Source: a virus. From it: DNA of 36,733 nt. The stretch lies in IMG/VR virus record IMGVR_UViG_3300022187_000006, positions 1 through 36,733 of that record. One strand, written 5' to 3'. This document shows, one piece after another, positions 1 to 6,522 of this stretch; position 1 is the first letter of the stretch, and the number at the start of each line of letters is the position of its first letter. The notes under the pieces are model-generated. The model had not been told where the DNA came from. It saw only the letters and a list, made by a program, of their open reading frames with translations, and did not search any database. The position numbers were made by a program, and so were the translations under genes.

Positions 1-127
1 TCAATGACGATTGGTCTCATTTCCAACATTTCTGGAAAATCGATGATCGATTGTTTTAACTTATCGAACTTATCGGCTGAAAGGATCCTTGGATTTTCAG
101 GATTCGCTTTTAATAAATCAGTTGAAT
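1..127. repeat. Terminal direct repeat, left copy
   Basis: Bases 1-127 are identical to 36607-36733. An exact 127-base overlap at contig ends is what a de Bruijn assembler leaves when it closes a circle, so this more likely reflects a circular or circularly permuted genome than a biological terminal repeat. It lies inside the ParB-like gene, which is only complete when the ends are joined. Confidence 0.95.
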
Positions 128-137
128 AATATTCCAT
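1..137 (-). CDS. ParB-like protein, N-terminal part (gene continues at window end)
   Basis: This is the start of the ParB-like protein whose remainder is at 36222-36733. The ATG at 137-135 shares its A with the TAA stop of the upstream 64-aa gene (TAATG), a coupling used throughout this genome. The segment encodes about 45 residues beginning MEYYSTDLLKANPENPRI. The 'NPRxLS..KFDKLKQSI' pattern is typical of the first helix and strand of ParB/sulfiredoxin-like domains. Joined across the circle the protein has 173 residues. Confidence 0.85.
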   Translation of the reverse strand, partial: MEYYSTDLLKANPENPRILSADKFDKLKQSIIDFPEMLEMRPIVI

Positions 138-331
138 TACTTATCTTTAGTCGCAGATGCATTTTTTTCGGCTTCGTGTTCACCTACTTTTTCCAACATT
201 TGTTTAACGACCATCGAAATCAGATTTACTTTGTGATGTAATTCGATTGTAAGTTCTTCAAGATGCGCCACACGTTTCTTTAATTTCAATTCGCGTCTGT
301 CACTTGGTTTTGTGTTTGATTTCTTATCCAT
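137..331 (-). CDS. Small coiled-coil protein, unknown function
   Basis: This 64-residue, highly charged protein is rich in Lys and Glu. A heptad-like Leu/Val pattern in its middle (roughly residues 15-45) suggests a short coiled coil. There is no signal peptide or membrane segment and I recognise no family. It overlaps the upstream 65-aa gene by 8 nt and its stop overlaps the start of the ParB-like gene (TAATG). The three genes are therefore probably translated in sequence from one message, downstream of the sigma factor. Confidence 0.75.
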   Translation of the reverse strand: MDKKSNTKPSDRRELKLKKRVAHLEELTIELHHKVNLISMVVKQMLEKVGEHEAEKNASATKDK

Positions 332-521
332 TTATTTTTTTGTTATAAAGTTCATCTAAATTTTTTTGTATTCTTACCAACAAACGAAAAGTTATTTCGC
401 CTTTATGTGGTTCAAATAGTCTGCTATACATTTCGATTAGCGACATTTGATCTGAGAAGTTAAGTCGCATCGTTCTACGTTGCATGAATTTTCTGTACCA
501 ATCCAAATCTTCTGGCGTCAT
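324..521 (-). CDS. Small hypothetical protein
   Basis: A 65-residue basic, predominantly helical protein beginning MTPEDLDWYRKFM. No recognised domain. Its ATG lies 4 nt inside the end of the sigma-factor gene (ATGA overlap at 518-521), so it is probably co-translated with it. Tight overlaps on both sides support it being a real gene. Function unknown; the sigma factor next door hints at a regulatory or accessory role, but that is only context. Confidence 0.7.
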   Translation of the reverse strand: MTPEDLDWYRKFMQRRTMRLNFSDQMSLIEMYSRLFEPHKGEITFRLLVRIQKNLDELYNKKING

Positions 522-997
522 TTCTTTTTGTATTTTAAGCGTTTATTGTCAAATTCTTCTATTCGATCCTGCAGAACATATTTTAACGAACTGAGGACGC
601 GTCGATAAGCATACATATAATTCACCATTGGGAATTTCTTTTGAATTTCGCGGAACGACATTTCATAAGATTCTTTAACCAAATCCTGATCTGTCCAATA
701 TAATTGTTCGAACCTATCAAACAATAATTGTTCTTCGTCGGTCGGTTCAAATGTCGAGCGTTTATCTTCAAAAATAAGATGATATTGGTCAATTGAAATC
801 GGTTTCTCGATTCGTTTGTCTGCTAGAAATAAATTCATTAGCGTCTTATAAACAAAAGAAGAATTGACAGATTCGTAGTCGAAACAAGCAAGATACATAT
901 TTTGAACCATGTCTTTTGCAAAATCTGGGTCACCACAAATTTTAAGCGCTACCATTTGCCATCGATCATTTTGTTTTGCCAATTCTTCTATATTCAT
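518..997 (-). CDS. ECF-like RNA polymerase sigma factor
   Basis: This 159-residue protein has the layout of a short sigma-70 family (ECF-type) factor. Residues about 10-60 resemble region 2, with a helix containing DPDFAKDMVQNMYLA, matching the conserved 'xAEDLVQxxFL' of sigma region 2. Residues about 95-145 resemble region 4, with MSFREIQKKFPM followed by a helix ending in SLKYVL, the 'S.REIA..l....V..r...al..L' helix-turn-helix pattern. It would direct host RNA polymerase to phage promoters. It sits downstream of the SSB-like gene in the operon, which fits a factor made early to switch on later genes. Target promoters are not known. Similarity is judged by eye and is divergent. Confidence 0.7.
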   Translation of the reverse strand: MNIEELAKQNDRWQMVALKICGDPDFAKDMVQNMYLACFDYESVNSSFVYKTLMNLFLADKRIEKPISIDQYHLIFEDKRSTFEPTDEEQLLFDRFEQLYWTDQDLVKESYEMSFREIQKKFPMVNYMYAYRRVLSSLKYVLQDRIEEFDNKRLKYKKK

Positions 998-1007
998 AGT
1001 TTATTTC

Positions 1008-1373
1008 TTAAAACGGTAAGTCATCGTTTGAATCGTCGTTTGCCTCAAGTGCCGGTTCGAAAGTTTCAGCATCCGGAATTTCAGGCATTTCACCGTTTTC
1101 AACCGGATCTATTTTCCACCCAGTAATTGAATTGAAATACTTAACAACTCCTTCTGGATTGATCCATTCGCGTCCACGAAGATTGATCCCGACGTTTACA
1201 GATTCGCCTACTTTTTTGTCATTCAACAGATCAACTTTGTCTTGCACAAATTCTATTAAGATGTGCTGAGGATATTTGTCGTCCGTCGTTATCACTAATT
1301 CTCGTTTCCGAAAACCTTTTGCTCCGTGTTCGGTAGTTTCGCCTACCATTTTGATTGTTCCTTCTAAATTCAT
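1008..1373 (-). CDS. DUF3127-like single-stranded DNA-binding protein
   Basis: This 121-residue protein matches the DUF3127 OB-fold-like family of Bacteroidota: an N-terminal strand (MNLEGTIKMVG), 'FRKRELVITTDDKYPQHILIEF', then 'GESVNVGINLRGREW' and a 'GWKID' strand, ending in an acidic tail. The last residues, NDDSNDDLPF, mimic the DDDIPF tip that bacterial SSB uses to recruit replication and repair proteins. Likely role: coating single-stranded DNA during replication and annealing, and recruiting partners. The primase-helicase upstream ends in a very similar tip (DEVPF). The start is supported by A-rich leader sequence and by lack of alternatives. Confidence 0.8.
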   Translation of the reverse strand: MNLEGTIKMVGETTEHGAKGFRKRELVITTDDKYPQHILIEFVQDKVDLLNDKKVGESVNVGINLRGREWINPEGVVKYFNSITGWKIDPVENGEMPEIPDAETFEPALEANDDSNDDLPF

Positions 1374-1402
1374 TTCATTTGTATTTAATTAATAATTAAT
1401 AT

Positions 1403-1534
1403 TTATTTTTTTTTGATCCTTCGCTGTCGTCTTGATTTGCGTGGTTCGATGAAGTGCGGTCGATTGTATTGAGCGCCTAACACCGGGTCGTAAGCTATCA
1501 TTGGCAACGGTTGTTTCGTGTGGTCGTATTTCAT
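1403..1534 (-). CDS. Small basic hypothetical protein
   Basis: A 43-residue protein beginning MKYDHTKQPLPMIAYDPV and ending in a very basic tail of Arg and Lys (about residues 32-43). Its ATG shares one base with the stop of the 46-aa gene upstream (TAATG at 1534), the same coupling seen at bona fide gene pairs here. The basic tail suggests nucleic-acid binding, but nothing more specific can be said. Confidence 0.6.
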   Translation of the reverse strand: MKYDHTKQPLPMIAYDPVLGAQYNRPHFIEPRKSRRQRRIKKK

Positions 1535-1674
1535 TATGGTAATGGATTATCATAGCAGCCTACACAAGCTGCAGAATTTACATGAACTCGATTTCTTACT
1601 ATATTGAAATCTAAACCCAATCGTCTAAATTCGATTCGTTTTCTTATTGCAAATGTAGTTAGTCTTTGTTTCAT
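1534..1674 (-). CDS. Small hypothetical protein with CxxC
   Basis: A 46-residue protein beginning MKQRLTTFAIRKRIEF, with an ACVGC motif near the C-terminus (two cysteines at about 37 and 40). It lies 18 nt downstream of the 77-aa gene and couples by TAATG to the 43-aa gene. Basic N-terminus plus CxxC may indicate a half zinc-binding site that needs a partner. No family recognised. Confidence 0.6.
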   Translation of the reverse strand: MKQRLTTFAIRKRIEFRRLGLDFNIVRNRVHVNSAACVGCYDNPLP

Positions 1675-1692
1675 AAGTCAAATGTATTAGTA

Positions 1693-1926
1693 TTATTTAA
1701 TTTGTTTCGTGTTTTTATCAACATCTTTAAATAAGTTATTGTAATAATAAACCCACGTTGATTCGATTGCCTTGTCTAATTCTTTACCATTGGCAGATAC
1801 AGCCGTCGGAAACGTTTTCTTTTTTCCGTTGAAGTTCGATTGTATGAACCATTCATGATTCCTTAAAACAGGGTAAACTGTCAATCCGTTTTTTATGCAA
1901 ATTTGCATTATTTTTCCTATATCCAT
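1693..1926 (-). CDS. Small hypothetical protein
   Basis: A 77-residue soluble protein. Its ATG overlaps the stop of the primase-helicase gene (TAATG at 1926), implying coupled translation. The middle contains 'NHEWFIQSNFNGKKKTFPTAVSANGKELDKAIEST', a strand-turn-helix arrangement resembling small phage proteins that take an amino acid or nucleotide context, but no named family can be assigned. Adjacency to the helicase suggests an accessory role in replication. Confidence 0.7.
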   Translation of the reverse strand: MDIGKIMQICIKNGLTVYPVLRNHEWFIQSNFNGKKKTFPTAVSANGKELDKAIESTWVYYYNNLFKDVDKNTKQIK

Positions 1927-3731
1927 TAAAAAGGTACTTCGTCGTTATTGTTTAAGTCATCGAATGCATCTTCAACTGATATAACAGGTAAAGGTGCTGT
2001 GGTCGTTTTAGCGGGTTCTACCGCGTCTATCATATTATAATAAGGTTCAATATCATCGCCATAAAATCTCCCGTTAGTTTCGCAGTATTTGAATTTAACG
2101 GATTCCGTCATTTTACCTTGAAATGAAAATTTAGTTTTCATGTTTATAAATTCCGTTTCAGCTTCGATCCCGTTTTCAAAATCTTCAAAGTATCTGTGAA
2201 TCGTAAATCCATTGTGAGTCATGTTTCTGAAATCAGCAGATCCGCTTACATCGTACAACGTAGGTACAGAATAAAGACCCGCGTCGTTTTTTTGCATTTT
2301 CGTAGGGTGAGCGATTAGAAATATTATGACATTATTCGCTTGTGCAAAGTGAGTTAATTTCGTCAGCACTTTATTGATCTCATCTAACCTATTTCCTTTA
2401 GGCAATAAAACTTTATTAAATGCATCGATGACAAATATATCTATTCCATACGAGAACATTTGTTCGTTAAATTTTTCAAGTAACCAGTCCCATGTAGGTA
2501 GATCCCCATTGACTGCATCGGTCAAATAAATTTTCTCATTAGCCCATTCTTCGTATTGTGTTATTTCTGTTTTGTTAATTCGCTTTTGTCCGTTCTTGTC
2601 TTTCCAAAAATTTCGACCAATTACTTTTTCAATGATATTCGTTTGATATAAAGACATTGGTGAGTGTTCAGGCGTAAACCATGAAGCCTTCATTTTGTAA
2701 TCATTCACTAAATTAAGAACGTACCAATCAACAAAATTAGATTTTCCATGTGAAGGGATCCCGGTACCGACGTTTAATTGTCCACGCATGGTTGAATAAA
2801 CGTTTTTCAAATTCGCGAAGCTACTGTGTTTTGGATATATCGTAGACGGCAATCCATTATCGTATAAATTCAAAATGTCAGGCATCAAATCAGAAACTTG
2901 AAATGTACCTGAAACAGGGAATCTTTGTCGTTTCAATATCGTTTGTTCTAAAATTCCTGCAATCAGATCACCGTTCGCATCTTTATTCTCCCATTCAATA
3001 AATTCACAACGATATCTTCCTAAACGTTGAGCGATTCGTTCTTTTAACGCTTCACCTTTTTCATCGTTATCGACAGCAATTATAAATTTTTTGACGTTCT
3101 TTAGATACCATTCGCTATTCGCCCAATAGTCATCGTTGTCATTTGCGCCGTTCGGTACTGATATCGCGTTTTTAACTCCGACGGAATGCAGGGCAGCTAC
3201 ATCAAATTCGCCTTCAACAATCCATGCTTCGTCTTGCCCAATTATAGAATTCAAATTATAAAACGTCGTCTTAGTTCCAGCTGATTGAGTGAATTTTTTA
3301 CCTCCTGATCTATATTTTTTATTGATTAATTTTTCGCCGTCGAAATAATTGAAGACAAGATTATTTGTTTCTTTTTTAATTGATGGTTGATACATTAATT
3401 CTTCAGTCCACCCCAATTCGATTGCAGTTGATTGCGGTATTTTTCTCACATTTTCAATGTAATTAACCATCGCATCAGAAAGCTGGGTGTAATTTTTCCA
3501 CGTTTGAACCGGCATTTTATATTCAATCGATGCAATTCGATCCTTTTCTGCGTCGGGTTTAAACACTAATGCTTCACAATAAAAACATTTCCCAAAGCCT
3601 TCATTGTGATTTATTACCAACGAGCGATCTGTTTTGTCAGTTCGTCGTTCATCACATTCAGGACAGCGCAGCTTTTCTTTGCCACGCTGTTTTTTGAATT
3701 GTAAAGAGTCCCAGTTTAAGAATTGATACAT
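1926..3731 (-). CDS. Bifunctional primase-helicase (T7 gp4-like)
   Basis: This 601-residue protein has the domain order of T7 gp4. An N-terminal zinc ribbon has cysteines at 23, 26, 49 and 52. A Toprim primase core follows, with EGEFD at about 173-177 and a DND acidic pair at about 221-223. The C-terminal RecA-like DnaB-family helicase has a Walker A loop ending SHGKS at about 327-331 and a Walker B IFVIDA at about 432-437. It would synthesise RNA primers and unwind the fork as a ring. Length is close to gp4 (about 560-570 aa). The C-terminus is acidic and ends DEVPF, similar to the phage SSB-like protein. No phage DNA polymerase is seen, so the partner is probably host Pol III. Confidence 0.93.
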   Translation of the reverse strand: MYQFLNWDSLQFKKQRGKEKLRCPECDERRTDKTDRSLVINHNEGFGKCFYCEALVFKPDAEKDRIASIEYKMPVQTWKNYTQLSDAMVNYIENVRKIPQSTAIELGWTEELMYQPSIKKETNNLVFNYFDGEKLINKKYRSGGKKFTQSAGTKTTFYNLNSIIGQDEAWIVEGEFDVAALHSVGVKNAISVPNGANDNDDYWANSEWYLKNVKKFIIAVDNDEKGEALKERIAQRLGRYRCEFIEWENKDANGDLIAGILEQTILKRQRFPVSGTFQVSDLMPDILNLYDNGLPSTIYPKHSSFANLKNVYSTMRGQLNVGTGIPSHGKSNFVDWYVLNLVNDYKMKASWFTPEHSPMSLYQTNIIEKVIGRNFWKDKNGQKRINKTEITQYEEWANEKIYLTDAVNGDLPTWDWLLEKFNEQMFSYGIDIFVIDAFNKVLLPKGNRLDEINKVLTKLTHFAQANNVIIFLIAHPTKMQKNDAGLYSVPTLYDVSGSADFRNMTHNGFTIHRYFEDFENGIEAETEFINMKTKFSFQGKMTESVKFKYCETNGRFYGDDIEPYYNMIDAVEPAKTTTAPLPVISVEDAFDDLNNNDEVPF

Positions 3732-3749
3732 TTATTTATTATTTATTAA

Positions 3750-4139
3750 TTATTCAGAAATGTAATCAGGCGTATATTTCGCGTCCCATACGTCAAGCAA
3801 AGCTGCAAGGATCGCTTTATCAGCTTTAAGTTTCCAATTAGCACATAAATTTGAAACAGCATTAGAAGATTCTTCAGGGCAAAAATTGTAGATCATTTGT
3901 TTGCGATCTTCAATTGAGTTATGCAACGACGTTTCAAAAAATGTTTTTTTACCCGTAAGGCGTAAAATTAAAGAATTGATTTGAGCGATTTTATAATCTG
4001 CGATGTACAAATCTTCCGCCAACCATGATAAATGATAAGACGCGTTCTTTGTAAGTTTTTCAATGCAATGTGATTTTTTTGCGATTGATCTGTCTAATAA
4101 AAATGTAAGCGATTCGATTGTATTGTTTTGTTCTTTCAT
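3750..4139 (-). CDS. Hypothetical helical protein
   Basis: A 129-residue soluble, mainly helical protein with four cysteines, beginning MKEQNNTIESLTFLLDRS. It lies between the 47-aa gene and the primase-helicase. The leader AAACAATATC directly before the ATG is the same as that before the 47-aa gene upstream, which supports this start. No family recognised. Position suggests a replication accessory, but that is context only. Confidence 0.75.
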   Translation of the reverse strand: MKEQNNTIESLTFLLDRSIAKKSHCIEKLTKNASYHLSWLAEDLYIADYKIAQINSLILRLTGKKTFFETSLHNSIEDRKQMIYNFCPEESSNAVSNLCANWKLKADKAILAALLDVWDAKYTPDYISE

Positions 4140-4152
4140 GATATTGTTTTTT

Positions 4153-4296
4153 TTATGTTGTTACTGTAAAATTATCGATTCCGTTCCACAAACTTCCCGC
4201 ATATTCACGAGCACAATGGAAAGTAGCTTGAAAACTACTAGGTAAGCATCTGTAAGTTCGAATTGTTTTGTTGTTTTTTTTGACAAGTATTTTCAT
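4153..4296 (-). CDS. Small hypothetical protein, first gene after the 4.3-kb promoter
   Basis: A 47-residue protein beginning MKILVKKNNKTIRTYRCL and ending VTT. The ATG is 23 nt downstream of a consensus flavobacterial -7 box and has the leader AAAAAACAATATCATG, repeated almost exactly before the next gene (ATG at 4139). Being first in the transcript that carries the primase-helicase suggests an early function. No domain recognised. Confidence 0.65.
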   Translation of the reverse strand: MKILVKKNNKTIRTYRCLPSSFQATFHCAREYAGSLWNGIDNFTVTT

Positions 4297-4318
4297 GATA
4301 TTGTTTTTTAAAGATATT

Positions 4319-4348
4319 CAAATCTACAGAACATTTTTTACATGGCAA
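4319..4348 (-). promoter_or_regulatory. Bacteroidota-type promoter (TTG-19-TAGATTTG)
   Basis: On the minus strand TTG (4348-4346) is followed by a 19-nt spacer and TAGATTTG (4326-4319), a perfect TAnnTTTG -7 box. The block ATGTTCTGTAGATTTGAATATC and the following TTTAAAA leader recur near 6.5, 10.4 and 24.4 kb. It overlaps the end of the DUF4373-like gene and precedes the 47-aa gene and primase-helicase operon. Confidence 0.8.
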
Positions 4349-5036
4349 TTTTTTTTCTTATTTTATTTCCAGAATTGTTTTTTTTGTGCCACCTCAAAAA
4401 GTGAGTACAGTAATCAACAAACGTTTTCATTTCCACGCCTGATTCAATTAAATGTTTATTAAATGCATTCAAACGAATAGGTATTTGCTTAACCGTAATT
4501 ACATTTTTAGGATTATTGGCAACCGCTTTTATTATTCGATCATTTTCTAAATACATTTCTTTGCATCGATTGATTGGAATAATTGACGCCGGATCTGGTA
4601 AAGTAGTCTTATCTTTTATTATATTATCTACTGTACTCTTATCTACTATTATCTTATCCTTTGTATTAGCTTTTGGTTTAGCTTTATTTCCGCGACCACC
4701 TTTGGCTCCATTTGCTTTTTTCGATTCCCAATTTTTCATGTTCGAAACTAACGGAGCGCACCAAAAATAATCATCATCGAAATCGAAGAGGCCTACTTTC
4801 AAACAATAATCGAACCAAACTAAAAAACGCGATTCATCTTTAAAGCCTACAATATCGCACAACAATTCTAAAGATTCATTATTGCGTTCAAATTTATATT
4901 CGTTAGTATCCCTTAGGATTTCGACTACGTCCCAATAGAGGCCTTTTCCTTCGTGTCCAAATTTATGTGACATCTTACGCATCTTCAATCCACGACCTGC
5001 GCTAGAATCGTGTCTAAACCAATAACTATCTTTCAT
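4338..5036 (-). CDS. DUF4373-like replication-initiator protein
   Basis: This 232-residue protein starts with a domain like DUF4373 (Lin1244/Lin1753-type): MKDSYWFRHDSSAGRGLKM, then a winged-helix-like segment with GKGLYWDVVEIL. A low-complexity linker (about residues 115-145, rich in Lys, Asp and Asn) is encoded by GATAA-rich DNA repeats. The C-terminal 80 residues may be a second helical domain. Such proteins are usual replication-initiation or DnaD-like factors in Bacteroidota phages. It overlaps the DnaA-domain gene by 11 nt. I infer that it binds the repeats within its own gene, as lambda O does. Confidence 0.7.
   Translation of the reverse strand: MKDSYWFRHDSSAGRGLKMRKMSHKFGHEGKGLYWDVVEILRDTNEYKFERNNESLELLCDIVGFKDESRFLVWFDYCLKVGLFDFDDDYFWCAPLVSNMKNWESKKANGAKGGRGNKAKPKANTKDKIIVDKSTVDNIIKDKTTLPDPASIIPINRCKEMYLENDRIIKAVANNPKNVITVKQIPIRLNAFNKHLIESGVEMKTFVDYCTHFLRWHKKNNSGNKIRKKIAM
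4634..4690. repeat. GATAA-rich iteron-like repeat inside the initiator gene
   Basis: The minus strand holds several GATAAGA-type units (for example GGATAAGATAATAGTAGATAAGAGTA). A close, expanded copy lies between genes at 24268-24355, including the shared AAATAAAGCTAAA and AAAGGATAAGATAA and GTAGATAAGAGTA blocks in the same order. Conservation at DNA level, inside a coding region and outside one, suggests protein-binding sites, possibly the origin. Confidence 0.55.
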
Positions 5037-5628
5037 TTAATTGAGTATTTAATTCGCGTTCTTTAAAAATGTCTGAATAATGTCTTTCACAACTAAGCAT
5101 CTTCAAATAAGGTTTGCATCTGCTTTCAATAAATTCACCTCGTTTTTCTTCAGGAATTTTATTTAATTCATGATAAAAGTTCTCATCCGTCGATTTGTTT
5201 CGCGATCTTTCTAATCTCAATTCTTCTTGTAATCGAAGGATCAATAAAGTTAGTTTGCCAACATTTTCAGTTTCTGCAGAAATTATTTTTGTATCGATAA
5301 CTTCTAATGCATCGACTTCTTCCGGACTCATGTACTCAATTACTAATTTTGATTGCTCATAAATTTTATTGACTTCAGGGATCTTAATATATTCTTCGAA
5401 TTGAACATTGATAGAATGGATCACAGTCGCGTGGTTTAGGCCTTTAGCTCCGTCTGGTACGATTAACTTTCCAATTTGTTGTAAGGATATGAACTCGCTA
5501 CTATCTTTCAGCAGCCGCATCGCTACGGATCTAGCCCAGACGTATTCTATTTTTCGCGTTTTTTTTCTGCAATCAAGCCCTGCGATTGTATTGACTACTT
5601 CAATGATATCTTGTGGTGTATAATTCAT
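5026..5628 (-). CDS. DnaA domain IV-containing protein (DnaA-like DNA binding)
   Basis: Residues about 25-95 of this 200-residue protein resemble DnaA domain IV: 'YVWARSVAMRLLKD' matches the 'R.IAMYL.RE' helix, 'SLQQIGKLI' the 'SL..IG..F' helix-turn-helix, and NHATVIHSI the signature DHTTVIHAI. There is no AAA+ ATPase domain: this is only the DNA-binding part plus a charged helical C-terminal half. It may recognise DnaA-box-like sites at the phage origin or compete with host DnaA. It sits between a 68-aa gene (4-nt ATGA overlap) and the DUF4373-like initiator (11-nt overlap), which supports a role in initiation. Confidence 0.8.
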   Translation of the reverse strand: MNYTPQDIIEVVNTIAGLDCRKKTRKIEYVWARSVAMRLLKDSSEFISLQQIGKLIVPDGAKGLNHATVIHSINVQFEEYIKIPEVNKIYEQSKLVIEYMSPEEVDALEVIDTKIISAETENVGKLTLLILRLQEELRLERSRNKSTDENFYHELNKIPEEKRGEFIESRCKPYLKMLSCERHYSDIFKERELNTQLNER

Positions 5629-5831
5629 AATTGTCTTATTTTTCGGTGTAATTTTCTTAAATTTAATATTTGATTAGCTTGTTCTTCTGTCACGCTGTTC
5701 GAAGTTCTAGAAAACGCGACAAGCGTCTCTAACCTTTGATACGTCACTTTCATAGCGATAATCTTCGCGGTCAAACGGCAACAACCAGCTATTTTTTGCC
5801 AATAATCGATTATTTCTTGTGCGTTTTCCAT
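5625..5831 (-). CDS. Small helical hypothetical protein
   Basis: A 68-residue, basic, helical protein beginning MENAQEIIDYWQKIAGCC. Residues 15-65 could form two or three helices, perhaps a small DNA-binding bundle, but no family is recognised. It overlaps the DnaA-like gene by 4 nt, so it is probably translated together with it. Confidence 0.65.
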   Translation of the reverse strand: MENAQEIIDYWQKIAGCCRLTAKIIAMKVTYQRLETLVAFSRTSNSVTEEQANQILNLRKLHRKIRQL

Positions 5832-5836
5832 GTGTT

Positions 5837-6007
5837 TTACCGGTCGTTTAGATTTTTTGATCGATTCACGTTTAAGTCTCTTTTATAATTCGCGACTGTG
5901 ATTCCTAAAAACACGCCTTCCTTGTTATAAACTGATAGCGGGCCCGATGCGTCGATATAACTGTGACTGTCTAAATCTTCTAAAGTATATTGAATATTAT
6001 TTTCCAT
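5837..6007 (-). CDS. Small hypothetical protein
   Basis: A 56-residue protein beginning MENNIQYTLEDLDSHSYI, acidic at the N-terminus and basic at the C-terminus. 'GPLSVYNKEGVFLGIT' suggests a beta hairpin. Its ATG shares a base with the stop of the 58-aa gene (TAATG at 6007). No family recognised. Confidence 0.6.
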   Translation of the reverse strand: MENNIQYTLEDLDSHSYIDASGPLSVYNKEGVFLGITVANYKRDLNVNRSKNLNDR

Positions 6008-6183
6008 TATTTTCTGAGTTCAAAGTATTTAATTCCTTTCAATCCCATAAAAGAATTGTAATTTATTTTAGCATCGTTATCATTCATTTTCTTAGAAATG
6101 TATTGTGCAGATACGTATTTTTTCCCATTCATTACAAGGATGTTTCCGATAATTGATTTTTCAATAAGCTTAAATGTTTTCAT
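6007..6183 (-). CDS. Small basic hypothetical protein
   Basis: A 58-residue basic protein beginning MKTFKLIEKSIIGNIL; the middle 'GKKYVSAQYISKKMN' looks like a short strand followed by a helix. The stop overlaps the next start as TAATG. It lies 31 nt downstream of the 84-aa gene. No family recognised. Confidence 0.6.
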   Translation of the reverse strand: MKTFKLIEKSIIGNILVMNGKKYVSAQYISKKMNDNDAKINYNSFMGLKGIKYFELRK

Positions 6184-6214
6184 GTTTTTTGTTTTTAGTG
6201 ATAAAATTTTTGAA

Positions 6215-6469
6215 TTAATAAGTCATTGGAGGCAAAATTACTTCTAAATCGTCGTTGTTAAATCTTCGTGCAATCGATCTAGCGTGTTTTTCATAGTGTC
6301 GCAACACTTCGTCCACTTCGGCGTCCGTTAAATCTTCGCAACCGAATCTTTCTTGTACGGCACACATACTGTCCATCATATCGAGGATCATGTATTTTGC
6401 GATTTCGTTCGGGGTCGCTTTTCTGTTTTTTGTATTATTTCGAATGTAAGTTTTTTTCGTGTTTTTCAT
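6215..6469 (-). CDS. Small hypothetical protein, first gene after the 6.5-kb promoter
   Basis: An 84-residue protein with a very basic N-terminus (MKNTKKTYIRNNTKNRK) followed by helices containing MILDMMDSM and an acidic stretch. It is the first gene behind a promoter of the shared phage family (6493-6522), with a 23-nt leader. The basic arm suggests nucleic-acid or protein binding. No family recognised. Confidence 0.7.
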   Translation of the reverse strand: MKNTKKTYIRNNTKNRKATPNEIAKYMILDMMDSMCAVQERFGCEDLTDAEVDEVLRHYEKHARSIARRFNNDDLEVILPPMTY

Positions 6470-6492
6470 TTTGTTTGTGTTTTAAAGATATG

Positions 6493-6522
6493 TAAACTTA
6501 CGGAACATTGTTGATAAAACAA
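6493..6522 (-). promoter_or_regulatory. Bacteroidota-type promoter (TTG-19-TAAGTTTA)
   Basis: TTG (6522-6520), a 19-nt spacer and TAAGTTTA (6500-6493; one mismatch to TAnnTTTG) on the minus strand. The spacer carries CAACAATGTTC as at the 10.4-kb promoter, and the region after the -7 box (CATATCTTTAAAA) matches the other copies. It starts directly after the nuclease gene's stop. The TTGTT...AACAA inverted repeat between the two boxes may be an operator. Confidence 0.65.

Noticed and set aside
4516-4770. Plus-strand hydrophobic 84-aa frame
   Set aside because: It is the antisense of the DUF4373-like gene; repeated TTATC DNA makes it appear membrane-like. No promoter or leader.
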